Positions 46,072-58,018 of a stretch of 64,000 nt of DNA are shown here, one piece after another (positions within the stretch are counted from its first letter, which is position 1; each line of letters starts with the position of its first letter). Origin of the DNA: Pseudorasbora parva (lineage: Eukaryota > Chordata > Actinopteri > Cypriniformes > Gobionidae); NCBI RefSeq assembly GCF_024679245.1, contig NC_090179.1, positions 1,151,501 to 1,215,500 of the forward strand, read 5' to 3'. Position numbers and translations under genes: made by a program. Below the pieces are notes generated by a model. That model made no database searches. It had not been told where the DNA came from and saw nothing but the letters and a program-made list of their open reading frames with translations.

Positions 46072-48054
46072 CACTGTAAATGTCTGAGAGCACAGAGAAT
46101 GTGCCCAAAATAGCCACTGTCACAGAAGCTCGAATTGGTTCCAACTGCAGGAGTGTGTAAGATCGCTTGGCTGTAAATAGTATCTTGTTTTAATCTAATG
46201 AGTCAGTACCGAACAAAGCATTGATGTGGATTCGTCTGAGTTATCATGCAGAAAACCGAAGTGGCGTTGCCTGGCCCGCAGTGGATGTGCTATTCCTGTC
46301 TGTGTGGCTGCTGCTGTGTTGGCTGGTAAGGTCAGCGAGTGCAGTGAGGTTCCTGTGACGTCTTTCCTCTTGTGCCCACAGTATCTGCGGTCACTTTGGT
46401 GACTGCTGTGAAAAACTGCAGGAGCACTGAAGGCCGTCAAACTGAACCACATCAGCTGAGACTTAACAGTCCTGAAACAGAGACTGACTGAGAGAGAGAG
46501 AGACGGGCTGTGTCTCAAACCGTACTTACTGCACTGACTTCCGCAGGCTACATTTCTCATCAAAACAGAGCCTTCAGTGATTCCCTTACACACTAAAATA
46601 CAGACCTTTTAAACTGGAATTCAAATTTCCATGCTTTATCCCAGTCCTGATCTCTATACACATGTAACATCTGCATTGGTTCCTCCGTCGAGCTGCTGTT
46701 CTAATCAGGGCACATTCAGCATGTTCAAAAGAGATCGGCAGCGAGATATCAATGTGAATATCCTCAAAGTGAACATCTGCAGGCTCAGGTGGCCTTTACA
46801 TGTGGTCTGCTTCTGGAAAGTCACAATGTAAAGCAAGTATCAACCGTGTTATTGTCATCAAAGTGTCATTGTTACATGTTACATGTTGTTAGTATTAACT
46901 ATAGCATAATTACAACACTAACCTACATGATATTACTCAGCACTTAAATATAAGAGAAATAAGAAATATAACTGTCAAAAGTGCTGTTGTGCTGAATATC
47001 AGATGTCGTGATTCAGCCATAAATCAGCACTCCTCATTGATGCAAACGTTCTATAAATACGCAATTAACATAACATAACACATGGTTTTGGTGAGTTCCT
47101 GCAAACGTAAAGAAGCTAAAGAATAAAGCTTTGCGTGTCTTTAAAAAAACAGACTAAAAACTGCTCTGTATCAGCATATGTGAGCGGATGGGCTTGTGTC
47201 TCCACTCTCATATGTTTCTATCCAACCTTGTGAATAGGCAAAACATTTGTATATGGCATAGAAAAACACACAAACACAGTATTTCCACCCCGTGTGTTCA
47301 ATAATCTGCCCTGTTTAGTCAATCTGGCCCTTTGACCTTTAAACCAACATTTGAGATGCTGCGACACCATTGGTCCATTGGTCCAAGGCAAAGTCACATG
47401 AGGGTTTGAGGAATTTATTCAGGAAATGTGTTTCCATCATAGTTTATGCGCATATCTATCGTCACAATATTGCAATACAAAAATGCAACAATATGTATCA
47501 TGGATAGGCACAATCTATATTGTGTATAGTTCACCCAGAATGAAAATGACTAAAATAGTATTATTGTCAGTACTACATTAAACTACTAGGCCTATATATA
47601 ATGTTGAATATAATGTATAATAATGCAGTGAGGGAATATGTGTGGGTCCTGATAATGCCAAAGATGTTACCTGTCAAACTGGCCTTCCTTTTACCACATG
47701 TCCTAGAGTATCGCAATATGTTTTGAATGGTGACGTGAGGGCATCTTTACACCCCTAGTATATCTGCCTCAATTGAGTGCATGCATTATTTATGCTTCTT
47801 TATGCACATCTTGACTTGCTGTTTCCTCCAGCGTCCATCCCAAAATTTGCAAAAAAATATGTGGATGGAAACACAGCTGAACAGGGTGGGATGGAGGAAT
47901 GAATAATGAATGATTAATGACCCATATTGGGGAGCATTTTGGGACATTAGGCTAATGCTATTTTGGTCAATATAGGCACAACATGTTCAGGCAGTATGAC
48001 ATGTTTGGACATGATAAGGCTAAATGTAAAGACTTTGGACAATAAGAACAACAT
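46072..48054. other. Non-coding stretch upstream of the schip1 promoter region
   Basis: No gene is recognised. A minus-strand frame of 132 codons (46195-46593) has low-complexity composition and no motif. A decayed TAGTTCACCCAGAATG repeat word occurs at about 47527. Confidence 0.5.
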
Positions 48055-48770
48055 TTGTGACCCTGGAGCACTTCATCAGTCCTGTGTCTCAGGGGTATAT
48101 CTGTGGCAAAAGCCAACAATACATTGTATGGGTCAAAATTATCAATTTTTCTATTATGTCAAAAATCATTAGGATATTAAAGTGTTAGTTCACCCAAAAA
48201 TGTAATAATTCTGTCATTAACTCCTCTCCCTAATGTCGTTCCACACCCGTAAGACCGCCGTTCATCTTCACACACAGTTTAAGATATTTTATATTTAGTC
48301 TGAGAGCGTATGCAAGTGTATGCACACTATACTGTCCATGTCCAGAAAGGGAATAAAAACATCATCACAGTAGTCCATATGAGACATCAGTGGGTTAATT
48401 AGAGTCTCTTGAAGCATCCAAAATACATTTGGGTCCAAAAATAACAAAAACTATGACTTTATTCAGCATTGGCTTCTCTTCCATAATACATGTATAATAT
48501 ATTTACAGTAGGACATTTATGTAAAGTTCCATGAAGATATTGTGTAAATGTCCTACCGTAAATAAATGTATTATTAGTAGTAATATGCATTGCTAAAGAC
48601 TTCATTTGGACAACTTTAAAGGAGATTTTCTCAATATTTAGATTTTTAGAATAGCTATATCTCGGCCAAATATTGTCCTAACGAACCATACATCAATGGA
48701 AAGCGTATTTATTCAGTTTTCATGCTTTTCCAGAGTACTCTTATGACTGATTTTGTGGTCCAGTGTCATA
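48055..48770. mobile_element. TGTGACCCTGG-family element, copy 1, interrupted
   Basis: The left end TGTGACCCTGGAGCA and the right end TGGTCCAGTGTCATA are degraded inverted repeats. Interior words GTATGGGTCAAAATTATC, AAAATCATTAGGATATT, TTCCATGAAGATATTGTG and CATCAATGGAAAGC are shared with copies at 50057-50438 and 61850-63311. Between 48182 and about 48520 it is interrupted by a repeat starting TTAGTTCACCCAAAAATG (ordered words GTCGTTCCACACCCGTAAG). Confidence 0.75.
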
Positions 48771-48819
48771 TATTTGGGCAATGTATTACTGTGCATTGTT
48801 TTAGGGTGACCTGCATTGA

Positions 48820-49152
48820 TCTTGGGCGTCACGTTCAGCGTCATTCGTGTCCATCCCCGGCGGGTTTGGGCACGCAGATGCAGCGCAAGCGCACACGCAC
48901 ACGCACTCGGTGGCAGATGCTGTCTATCTAGGCAGCTCAGTAGGTGTTGAGACAGCTCCTCAGAGGGAGGGTTTGTGTTATCTCGTCTGGGGCTGGAGAG
49001 CCGCCCGCCGGGGTGCTTAGAAGCAGCGGAGATCCGCCATGACTTACACCGCGCACGGTCACCGCTCCCCCGCGTCTGGAGTAACCTCGAGCCGTGTTCC
49101 GCCGTCCTGCCACAGAAACATGTCCTGAGACTGAGGAGAGCCGGCAGAGAAG
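48820..49152 (+). promoter_or_regulatory. schip1: GC-rich promoter and 5' UTR candidate of schip1
   Basis: This stretch is richer in G+C and CpG than everything around it (for example CCGCCCGCCGGGGTGC and CGCGCACGGTCACCGC) and ends at the start codon of the first coding exon. No TATA box is obvious, in keeping with a CpG-type promoter. The transcription start cannot be placed from sequence alone. Promoter role is inference from base composition and from the exon it precedes. Confidence 0.5.
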
Positions 49153-49158
49153 ATGACC
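49153..49158 (+). CDS. schip1: schip1 first coding exon (Met-Thr), alternative start
   Basis: ATGACC is followed directly by the strong donor GTAAGT at 49159. The context GCAGAGAAG before ATG has A at -3. Splicing in phase 0 to the exon at 54912 gives MTDYREDGMDLGSD. The family hallmark DYREDGMDLGSD follows different N-termini in known isoforms, including the IQCJ-SCHIP1 read-through. An upstream frame at 48975 would splice out of phase, which supports this ATG. The exon is short, so the call rests on its fit with the next exon and on the GC-rich promoter-like setting. Confidence 0.65.
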
Positions 49159-49917
49159 GTAAGTTCTGCTCCTAATGTCCGTGGGCTGGTCTTAAGGGAC
49201 TCACCTAGCTCGGCTGGTTGGTGATTTCATTGAAATATGCAGAAGAATCGGAGAGTTTGAGCTGGTTCCAGTGAGTGAAGCCTGTGAGATGTGTGTTTCT
49301 TGCGTTAACAGGAGGGTGTGAGGACTGTTTTAGAAACATGACATCATTCCACACTGAGACTGAGAGCGTTTAAACATTGCCTGTGATCAGACGAGAGCTA
49401 CTGTAATGTCGATTAGATTTAAAGACGATTGATAAAACTGTCAATAAACACACGCGCATCTGTGTGAACGCGTGACAGAGTGTGAAATGAATGATATCAG
49501 TGCCCGGGCATCATTACAGAACTGAATGACTCCAGTGACATGGGCTGCGCGCGCCCGTGTGTAACCACCACAGCTGTTTCTAACACGGTAATGTTCGTGT
49601 TCAGTCACTTTAAACAATCACTTATATGCAAATCAGAGAATAAAACGCGATGGACGGAGAGCGCGGGTGTTCAGAGCATTAGTGTTAAAAGGCCGGTGCC
49701 TCGTGAGATTAAAGCTCTGATCTCGACAAATCACGCGAGGACTCAGAATGTCTTAAGTGTTGATGTAAGGGCATTTATTTTATAATTCATCAAGTCTCAT
49801 AATGGGCAGGGTTTGATAGATGAACGAAATGTTTTACATGATGCAATATTTCATTCAGAGGCTTAATGTGTTCAGATTTAAATAGTAGGTTTTTTTTAAA
49901 TAATATTGTACTATAGC

Positions 49918-49918
<1 letters not shown>

Positions 49919-49969
<51 letters not shown>
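49919..49969. repeat. (TA)n microsatellite with TATG tail
   Basis: About 25 TA dinucleotides are followed by TATG tetranucleotides and a TGTGTG/TGCG run to about 50010. Confidence 0.95.
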
Positions 49970-49981
<12 letters not shown>

Positions 49982-50056
49982 GTATGTGTGTGTAGTGCGT
50001 GCGTGCGTGTGTAAGCTTTTGATTGTTGACAATTTTGGTAACACTTTATTTTACAG

Positions 50057-50438
50057 CGTCTCACGGGTATATTTGTGCTAATAGCCATGAATTATATTGT
50101 ATGGGTCAAAATGATCCATTTTGTTTTATGCCAAAAATCATTAGGATATTAAGTAAAGATCATGTTCCATGAAGATATTTTGTAAATGTCCCACTGTAGA
50201 TATATCATTAATGTATTATTAGTAGTAATATGCAATGCTACGTTCTTCATTTGGAGATTTTCTCAATATTTAGATTTTTTTGCACCCTCAGATTCCAGAT
50301 TTTAGTCGTAACTCGGCCAAATATTGTCCTAACAATCCACATCAATGGAAAGCTTATTTATTCAGCTTTCAGATAATCCATAAACCTCAATTTCAAAAAA
50401 TGGACCCTTATAACAGGTTTTGTGGTCAAGGGTCACAT
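50057..50438. mobile_element. TGTGACCCTGG-family element, copy 2, left-truncated
   Basis: The body shares CTCACGGGTATATTTGTGC, TTCCATGAAGATATTTTG, CTCGGCCAAATATTGTCC and the right end GTGGTCAAGGGTCACAT with the other copies. The left terminus is replaced by GTAACACTTTATTTTACAG (50038-50056), itself a MITE terminus. Confidence 0.75.
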
Positions 50439-50510
50439 TTGTTAAATGTACTTATCATAGTAATGACATGAAATATGCATATGGAACTTATCCTCAACCG
50501 AAAAAATGAT

Positions 50511-50684
50511 GTTACACTTTATTCTTCAGTCATTGTTACACGTTACGTGTACTTACTGTAGTAATGACAATAAATGATGCATAATTACATGCAAATATAC
50601 TCAACCTAATACATCTGTACACAAATCTCAAAACGTATATTTACCCTATATTTGTATAATTACAGCTTAAAATAAAGTGTAACC
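50511..50684. mobile_element. Short MITE with GTTACACTTTATT ends
   Basis: The left end GTTACACTTTATTCTTCAG and the right end AAAATAAAGTGTAAC form an inverted pair. It is related to the element at 29357-29504 (GTACTTACTGTAGTAATGA-type interior). Confidence 0.7.
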
Positions 50685-52224
50685 CTTATTTTCTTTAACA
50701 TCTTGAAAAATACAAACACATAAAAAAATCAAAACCAAACTGAAATTGTAGCTTCATTACATTATGATTGCAAACAATAAAATACACTTATGAACATTAA
50801 GACTCTAAGAGTCACCGAATGATGGAGGTAGATTTGTGTTCTCACGAGGACAGATATTATGGTGACAGATCTTGTCCTTCTGACTTATCTCCACCCATTT
50901 TTTTATGTAAAAATATGTTTATGGTGTTTAGATGAAACAGCCGTTCCTGCATGAGCCCATAGTATCACAGCCATTCACTTCCCATTATTTCTCTATCCAC
51001 TATCGTGTGTGTGTGTCTTTGTGTGTCTCAGGCTATCTTTCCATTCATAACTTCAGTGGCGTATTGTATTGTTTTGTATTTTTCAGTTGTTCCATGTGTA
51101 ATAATGCTCCATATAGCTGGTCTGAAGGAGTCTAATTCTCGATTGTGTGGCACTGAAAGTCAAACCCCACACGTCCTGTACAGGTGAAGGGTCACTCAGA
51201 GAGGTTGGTCAGGAAGCGTGGGTTCGGGAAGGAAGTCCCATGTGGCGTCAGCTGTTTTTGTGTGTTCGCTTTCAGGGGCCAAACACAGTCCTGACAAAAT
51301 GTAAGGACTGCTTCCCTCTGAAATTGGTTTAGTTGATTTATTGGCGTGACCAAATAAAATAACAGCAACAGCGCCCTCTAGCTCCAGAAACGAGTGAGAT
51401 TTGGCATGTGTCCTCAGATGCCCCTGTTCTAGAGATTTGAACCACACGAGAGCTGAACTAACACCTTCCTGAGAACACAACCTAACACAAACAAACACCT
51501 TATACATGTATGATGTTGGGAAATAATATAATATTATATTACTATTTACAGTTTTTACAAAAACGTGTTCTGTCATAGGAGCTCAAAATTTATCAGAAAT
51601 TACTACTCTGCTTTGCTGTTCTTCCTCCCCCTTGTATCTACACTTGTCCCTCGTCTCTGTGATGCTGTAATTCTTGTTATTTCTTAATATGAACCTGCAA
51701 TCAATCAAAATCTATTGAGCAGTCAGTTCTGTTCAGCACAATGTTCAGGGCCATACATTTTGTTCATTGTACAGTATACAGCCTACAATGCACTGCACAT
51801 CTCATTTGTTTTTAATCAATGGCATTGTGTTCTCCATTTGTATGTGATTGTTGCCCCTGGAGTTTACCCATATGTATGGCATGTGCATTACAGTGCAGAA
51901 TGTGTCTTGAGAATGTGTTTAGCGTTTACATTACAGTGAGATCTGCACATTGTGTTTTACCGCATGTGAAATGGTTTAAGGTATTGAAAACGAGTTTAGG
52001 CAACTGAGAACTTTGTTCAGCCAATGGGTGTTTTAGCAATTGAGAAAACTGTTATTAAACATATTTTAACAGTAATTTAACTCTGCTCTGATGCAACTGT
52101 CACAAACAAGGACATTTCTAGAATTCAATTCATACTTGATATCTGTAAATAATATCATGTTATTTGAGATAACCCATAATAATCAATGCTATTAGACACA
52201 TGTTGCATTATAGTGTAACTTGCA

Positions 52225-52337
52225 TCTATGCACTTTTATCCAAAGTAACTCAAGATACACATTTGACCAGTTGTTGCTTCCCCTGGGAATCAAACCCATT
52301 ACCTTGCATCATGGTCTACAGTTTGGGCTACAGGAAG
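52225..52337 (-). repeat. tRNA-derived SINE fragment
   Basis: On the minus strand: AGCCCAAACTGTAGACC, then GGGTTTGATTCCCAGGGG (B-box-like), ending CTTTGGATAAAAGTGCAT, the typical SINE tail. It is the same family type as 28150-28335. Confidence 0.65.
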
Positions 52338-52584
52338 GCTTCATTAATTAACTAACTTTATCTAGGGTCTAGGTTATCACATCCCTTGTGTTCCTGCTTT
52401 GAGGGTGTTTTATTTTAGAAACCGATGGAATGACTCCAGATTGATCAGACTCCTGCACCATTACCTTGTCAGTGAAGGACCAAGACTGTCCTGGTGTCTA
52501 TGTAGAAGACACATAATATAAATTAGTATGGGTCATGGCTAAAGCAATCTCCTATCTGCCAAACCATCTGATGACTCAAAGAAC

Positions 52585-53117
52585 CTGGTATTAAGATGTG
52601 CTTTGGCCGATTGGCTCAGAAGTGGATGACAGGTGACAGCTGTCCAAATACAGGTGTAAACGGAGTCTGAAACGTTTTGAGCTTGTCCACTTTCATCCAC
52701 TTCCAAAAGGTGGTTAAAACACTCATGTGATCAAATGCACTCAAACAGCCACTAAAAGATCCACAACTCTCCTCCAACTGACATAACTTGTAAACACTAT
52801 GGGAAGTGCATTAGCCAGACGGGACTTAAACTTTTTTCAGCTGAAGACCCCAGCTGCTCTCTGTATGTTTTTTCCTTGTCTCCGTTCGCGTTTCTATGTA
52901 TTTTCTATATAAATTGTGTAAGCTTATTTTGTCAATTAGATTGAGAGATCTGAAAAAGCCCATACATTTACCCGCCCCATAGACCGAAGAAATAAGGACA
53001 GAAGTGTCTGAAAGTGGACAAAAGAGATGGATTAAAACACCAGGTGTAAACGGGAATGTGTCTCCCTCATCGACTTCAGATCGACACATCTTAATACCAG
53101 CTGTAAACGGGGCCAAA
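52585..53117. mobile_element. Harbinger-like MITE, left end lost
   Basis: The right end CAGCTGTAAACGGGGCC is intact (reverse complement GGCCCCGTTTACAGCTG). The matching left inner repeat CTGGTATTAAGATGTG is at 52586, but the outermost GGCCCCGTTTAC is absent. Interior words GAGCTTGTCCACTTTCATC and AGGTGTAAACGG also occur in a fragment at about 42330-42400. Confidence 0.55.
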
Positions 53118-53455
53118 ATTCATTTGGTAACTTTTTGTCAGGGGTGTCTGATCTGAGTTTGAAAAATGTTACTTGACAGAAAATTCAAAAAGGCTGAATC
53201 AGGCTCTAGATTCAGGGCCGTGTCCCAATTTTCTTGCGCAGATGCTCAGGTTTGCTTGCTATGGAGCTTGCATCAGTACAGCTCATACAGGACACATATC
53301 AGCCACAAAGCTAAAGTAACAAATGGGATACACTGCGGTCTGGTAGAATCGCTGACATTACGTGCACACTTACCGCTTCATTTGGGACACGGCTAAGGAT
53401 TATAGCCTTTATGATTGATAGGACAACATCAAATAGGCAAATGTATTGATTATAG

Positions 53456-53634
53456 CAGTGTTTCACAACCCTGTTTCTGGAGGCACACTAACACTGTTGC
53501 TAATCAAACACACCAAAATCCACTCATTAGCTCATTAGTAGACACTCCAAGACCTGAAATATATGGGTCAGATAAGGGAGACATACAAAATGTGCACTGT
53601 TGTGTGCCTGCAGGAACAGGGTTGGGAAACACTG
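53456..53634. mobile_element. hAT-type MITE with perfect 8-bp duplication
   Basis: The left end CAGTGTTTCACAACCCTG and the right end CAGGGTTGGGAAACACTG are inverted repeats. GATTATAG flanks both sides exactly (53448-53455 and 53635-53642). At 179 bp it is non-coding; its boundaries are exact. Confidence 0.92.
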
Positions 53635-54115
53635 GATTATAGCACCAACATGAGGCCAATTGTCATACAACTTGGATCATGGCCACTTGTAGACACTTTG
53701 CATGTACAAATCATATTTCATGTATTTCAAAGTTCTGCAGTTACACTCTTAAAAATAAAAGTTCTTTATTGGCATGGATGTTCTAAGAAGAACATTTAAC
53801 ATCCATTAAAACTTGCCAGTCAACATGAAATTGTTAATTTAAGAAATGTTCCTTGAATGGTTCCTCCAGGACAGGTTAGAGAACCCCCACTTCTATGGCA
53901 TTGATGTGAAACCCCTTTATTTTTCAGAGTTTACTAATGTACATTTGCTGGGTGGATGTGTGTGCATGCCAGAGTTGAATTTGGGACCGTGTTACCAAAA
54001 TTGATGATATCTGTTATGTACAGTCTCAATGACCAAATATTTTAGAGATGAAAACAGATGTAGAGCTCAAAAGATTGAAATACACTTGAGATTATTCTGC
54101 TGTATAGACACCCGT

Positions 54116-54750
54116 TGTGTGCGTTTACATGCACGTTCTTAAGCCGATTATACCTAATAAGCCGACAATGAACATGTTCATGTAAATGCGGTAAACTGTT
54201 TTCTTTTATCGGAGTATGGTCATAAACGGCGTAAGCATAAACCGGTCGGGACCGGTAGTTTTTTGCCTCTTACCTCGATTTTGGGCTGCATGTAAACGCA
54301 TTAACCTGCTTTCTGTCGGCTTATTGAAGTGCGCATGTGTGATAGGTGACAAAAACGTAAACTTAGAGCAGATTTAAACACATCCAGACAGAGCGAGCTA
54401 GCATTTTGCCCCAGAACATTGTAAAGATGTGTTCTCATCTCATGCAGCAGAAGTAGAAGAGGTTCACTCAGAACGCTGCATGAGGGATAATATGAGCCAT
54501 AAATCTCCCGCTGACCCACTTTATTTAACATCACAACTGACGTAACATTTGAAAAACTTAGAGTTAGATACGGACATTATTATTTTTGATGTCACTACAA
54601 GGAAATAACCCGGTTTATTAATAAAGTCATGTAAAAATGGTTTACTTGCGTTGTCAGTTTACTGGTTTGTATGTAAACGGGGAAAACTGATTATTTCAAT
54701 AAGCTGATATTTGTGAGATATCAGCTTACTGTGTGCATTTAAACGCGCTC
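54116..54750. mobile_element. MITE with TGCGTTTACATGCAC ends
   Basis: The left side reads TGTGCGTTTACATGCAC and AAGCCGATTA. The reverse complement of the right side reads GCGCGTTTAAATGCACAC then AGTAAGCTGATATC. Imperfect inverted repeats of about 35 bp bound a non-coding interior. The superfamily is uncertain (EnSpm- or Harbinger-like). Confidence 0.6.
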
Positions 54751-54911
54751 ATTGACTAGTGAATATGGTGATTAATACAACTAGTTTGGAATTTGGAATT
54801 TGGCTGTAACGTATGCATGCACTTGATAATATTGTCTTTATAATAACGTTGAAAAATTACACAAAGTTGTATGTTTTCCAAAGTATGTAATGTGTTTTGT
54901 CTGTGTCTCAG

Positions 54912-55547
54912 GATTACCGGGAGGATGGCATGGATCTGGGCAGCGATACTTCCAGCCGCTCCAGCTCTGAGTCCAACTCCAACAAGGTGACGCCATGTTC
55001 TGAGTACAAGTCCTCTCCCAGTCTGGAGCTGGCCGGACTAGAGGATTATGAGGAGGACGAGGACTACCAGCAGTACAAGAAGAGGGTGCTGGTGGACTGG
55101 GAGAGGGAGTACGGTGGGAATTATGCAGACAACCAACATCAGGACTTCAGCCAGACCGAAGTGTTACACGACTCTATTAACAGCCGCAGCCTGGCAGAGG
55201 AGCTCCAGAGCATCAAAACGCCCGCTGCCCCTCTCACAGGTCACGCCGCCACCTCCGTGCCCGAGGAGCTAAAGCAGAACGGCAATGCCATAGTGCCTGG
55301 CGACCACCCCCTGTCGCCCCTCGAGGGTAAGACTTTGGGCAAAGCCGGCCACAGGAGTGTCGTCAAAGGACCTGAAGGTGCTGAGGTCGGAGGTGGGATC
55401 GGGCTGGGACGATACAGAGAAGAATGTGTGGAGGAAAGCCAACTTCCAGCCATGGACTGGGCGGCTCTGGAAAGACACTTGGCGGGCCTGCAATTCAGAG
55501 AGCAACAGAACCACAACCACGGCCTGATCCGGACCAACTCCACCAAC
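54912..55547 (+). CDS. schip1: schip1 exon: acidic N-terminal region of schwannomin-interacting protein 1
   Basis: A 212-codon exon in phase 0 between acceptor TGTCTCAG and donor GTGAGT (55548). It opens DYREDGMDLGSDTSSRSSSE, then NSNKVTPCSEYKSS, an acidic EDYEEDEDYQQYKK stretch and, near its end, AMDWAALERHLAGLQFREQQ and RTNSTN. These blocks match vertebrate SCHIP1 as I remember it, in the same order, with a variable middle. SCHIP1 is a cytoplasmic adaptor that binds schwannomin/merlin (NF2) through its C-terminal coiled coil and is found with ankyrin-G at nodes of Ranvier and axon initial segments. That coiled coil lies in later exons outside the window. An in-frame ATG at 54897 lies in the intron and is not the start. 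Confidence 0.92.
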
Positions 55548-56112
55548 GTGAGTCCACACAGGTCATTGATGCTGCTGGAGAGCATGCAAAGTTAATGTCT
55601 GCTGGGTCGATTCTGGTTCACATCTACTTAAATGTGAAGTGTTTCAATACTTTCTAGTACAGGGGTGCCCAGTCCTGTCCCTGAGATCTACCTTCTGCAA
55701 TGTTCAGCTCTGAGCCTGACCAAACACAACTGAAGCAGCTAATTGAGAGTTTTTACACGAAAACAATGGACCCTGTTTAAAAGAAGACAATGTTGTCAAA
55801 ACCCTGTTCACACTGAACTAAGAAAATTACTAAAAGGCTGTTTTATGCATGTCAGGCTAGTAGTTGATGTCCCTTTGTCAAGGACATCACCGTTTTCACA
55901 GATTCACGTTTTTGTTGTTTACATGGGGGTGGTAAAGATATCGTTTTCAAAAGTTTTCAAAAGCTTGTGTTTTCAGGCATCCAAAGTGCATTTTCGTGTA
56001 AATGAACGCATGAAAAGTCTCTGGCCGTGTTAAAGACCGGTGTATTGGGTAAGGGTTGGATGTGAACTCTGCAGGTACAGGTAGATCTCCAGGAACCGGA
56101 TCGGGCAATGCT
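55548..56112 (+). other. schip1: schip1 intron 2, left part
   Basis: The intron starts with GTGAGT. A hAT-like terminus (CAGGGGTGCCCAGTCCTG, about 55661-55680) begins a fragment that lacks its right end. No further exon is recognised between 55548 and the window end, so the intron is at least 8.4 kb. Confidence 0.6.
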
Positions 56113-56310
56113 GTTCCCTTTCAGTCAGTACACTACAAGTTACGTTAGTACTGACGAAATGGGGGTTTCGCTTAGAAAGCCAGCTGCCTTCAATCTCAAT
56201 CAAACGATCCAATAACATGGAAATGTCATGGGTCTGCGGAATTTGCCTAATGCAAGCCCGCGCCACAGCATGGGTATAAATGCCGTTGCATAGCAGTCAC
56301 GCATTTATGT
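56113..56310 (+). repeat. DIRS left inverted terminal repeat
   Basis: It starts GTTCCCTTTCAGTCAG. Its inner part (GTACTGACGAAATGGGGG, AGAAAGCCAGCTGCCTTC, TGCATAGCAGTCACGC) recurs in reverse orientation at 61345-61515. The outer 40 bases differ from the right tip and are instead complementary to 61185-61225 in the internal region. Confidence 0.85.
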
Positions 56311-56625
56311 TTCTGCTTCTGAGCCGAGTTCAAACTTGCCTATCTTAGAGATCTTCTCTTCAAGACGAGTATCTCCCCAGAGTGTTGAGGTGATGGCGCA
56401 TTCCAGCGGGTTCCACATTCCTGTCGATCTGTGCAGTGGTCTGTGCAGGTCTGTGTGTTCACCCTGGGCGTCTCAGCAATCTGCTTAAGTAAAAGCTCCT
56501 CACAAAAAGAGCTGCACGTGGCACGTTTTTTAAAAACGTCTCGCCTGTGCTCTGTTCCTGGGTGTGGTTGGCTGGTTAGTCCGTTTGACGGGCATGAGCG
56601 CTGCTTGGTATGCTTGGGCTGCTGA

Positions 56626-57964
56626 ATGCATGCTGAGCGGGCGTTCATGGATGCGTCATATTCCCACTGCGGGAATATGACCATCGCAGTGTTGAGATCG
56701 AGACTCGGTGAACTCCATGCTGGAGGGAGAGCCCCCTCTACAACACCCCAATCTGATGTCTCCGCGAGAGGCAGCACTTTTGCTGGTGGTCAGGGTGATC
56801 TAAGGGTAACAGTGTGGAGCAACCCGCCGCACGTGCCTCGGGCCACACCCCCTCCGCAACACTGCCCGTGGTGCTTCCGGATGAAAGTGCTGGTGTTTCC
56901 CAGCCTGGGCCCAGTGTCTCATTCGGGTTTCCAGCGGACGACGCCATGATGATCACTGCATCTCAAGTGGGGCTTGATTCCTCTGGAAATGAGGATTCGG
57001 CTGTGTTGCCTCCCTCGGGAGTGCCAGCATTGCCCGAGTCTGATCCAGAGCTAATTGCCATGCTAGCCCGGGCAGCCGAGAGCATCGGGCTTGAGTGGAA
57101 TCCTTTGCCATGTCCCGAGGGCTCAAGGCTCGATGATTGGTATTTGGGGGTGGCCCGCGCCGAGTGTGCCCGCCAGCCTCCAGTGACTTTATTTCCTGAG
57201 GTGATTAAGAGGTGTCGAAGTCATGGACGGCTCCATTGTTTTATCACAACCGCTCTGCAGCTGCTTCCGCCTTCACTGCGCTCAATGGGGCTGTGGCTAA
57301 AGGGTACACTGGGGTTCCCCCTGTGGAGCATTCTGTTGCGATGCAACTGTGTCCACAGAGCGCCACCATGTGGCGTGGCGACCCAAAGCACCCCACTAAA
57401 GCCTGTAGGTTCTCAGCCACGCTTGTGGGTAAGGCCTATAGAGCTGCGGGGCAGGCCGCGTACACTTTGCATTCGATGGCAATCCTTCAAGTCCAGCAGG
57501 CGAAGGTGCTCAGAGATATGCACGAGCGCAGTGCTGACCCTGCATTTATGCAGGAGCTGTGGGCGGCCACCGACCTCACTCTATGGGCGACGAAGGTGAC
57601 CAACCTGGCCGAGATGCGTGAGGCTGACAGGACACGGTTTCTGAACGCCCCCATCTCCCAGGCTTGGCTATTCGGCCGGGCTGTCGAGGACTTTGCCCAA
57701 CAGTTCTCGGACACTCAGAGACAGACTGAGGCAATCAAGCACATCCTGCCCTGGCGGCCAGCTGCTGCGCCCTTTCTGGCGCCGACCCAGGTGCCTCAGT
57801 CTGCTCTCCGCCGAGGCCGCCCTCCTGCGGCACCCGCCCCTCCCGCTCGGCCACAGCAGCAGCCTTCACCCAGGAGGGGGGCCGGGGGAGAATCTTTTGT
57901 TCCAAAACACCCAACCCACTGCTGGCCCCCAAAAAGGGTCCGACGGCACCCCTTTGTTGGTTAA
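56626..57964 (+). pseudogene. DIRS Gag-like ORF, frameshifted
   Basis: Three overlapping frames carry one ancestral protein. Frame 56626-56949 has ERAFMDASYSHCGNM and a proline/serine-rich part. Frame 56814 continues with DSSGNEDSAVLPPSG, LAMLARAAESIGLEW-type text and DDWYLGVARAECARQPPVT. After a frameshift near 57205-57225, frame 57212-57964 continues SKSWTAPLFYHNRSAAASAF, then YTLHSMAILQVQQAKVLRD and a basic, proline-rich tail. This order matches DIRS Gag proteins of fish. Gag would package the element RNA. At least two frameshifts disable it. Confidence 0.8.
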
Positions 57965-58018
57965 AGATAGAACCGAATCACTCCCCTCCGAGCCCCAAGA
58001 GGGCGCGACTGGCAGTGT

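Larger units (their letters stand above)
49159..54911 (+). other. schip1: schip1 intron 1 (repeat-filled)
   Basis: The intron runs from GTAAGT at 49159 to TGTCTCAG at 54904-54911. No further coding exon is recognised inside. It holds a (TA)n tract, several MITEs, a SINE and Harbinger-like fragments, listed separately. Stretches at 50690-52224 and 53643-54115 show nothing I can identify. Confidence 0.65.

Noticed and set aside
46195..46593. 132-codon minus-strand frame
   Set aside because: It is serine-rich and low-complexity, with no motif, no splice support and no similarity I can name.
48975..49175. 66-codon + frame over the schip1 first exon
   Set aside because: It reads through the GTAAGT donor and would join the next exon out of phase. 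The ATGACC frame fits phase 0.
49919..50010. Frames encoding YIYIYI/THTYIH peptides
   Set aside because: They are translations of a (TA)n/(TATG)n microsatellite.
54897..54911. ATG at 54897 as the start of the schip1 protein
   Set aside because: It lies in the intron side of a clear acceptor (TGTCTCAG), and the family sequence begins at DYREDG after the junction.
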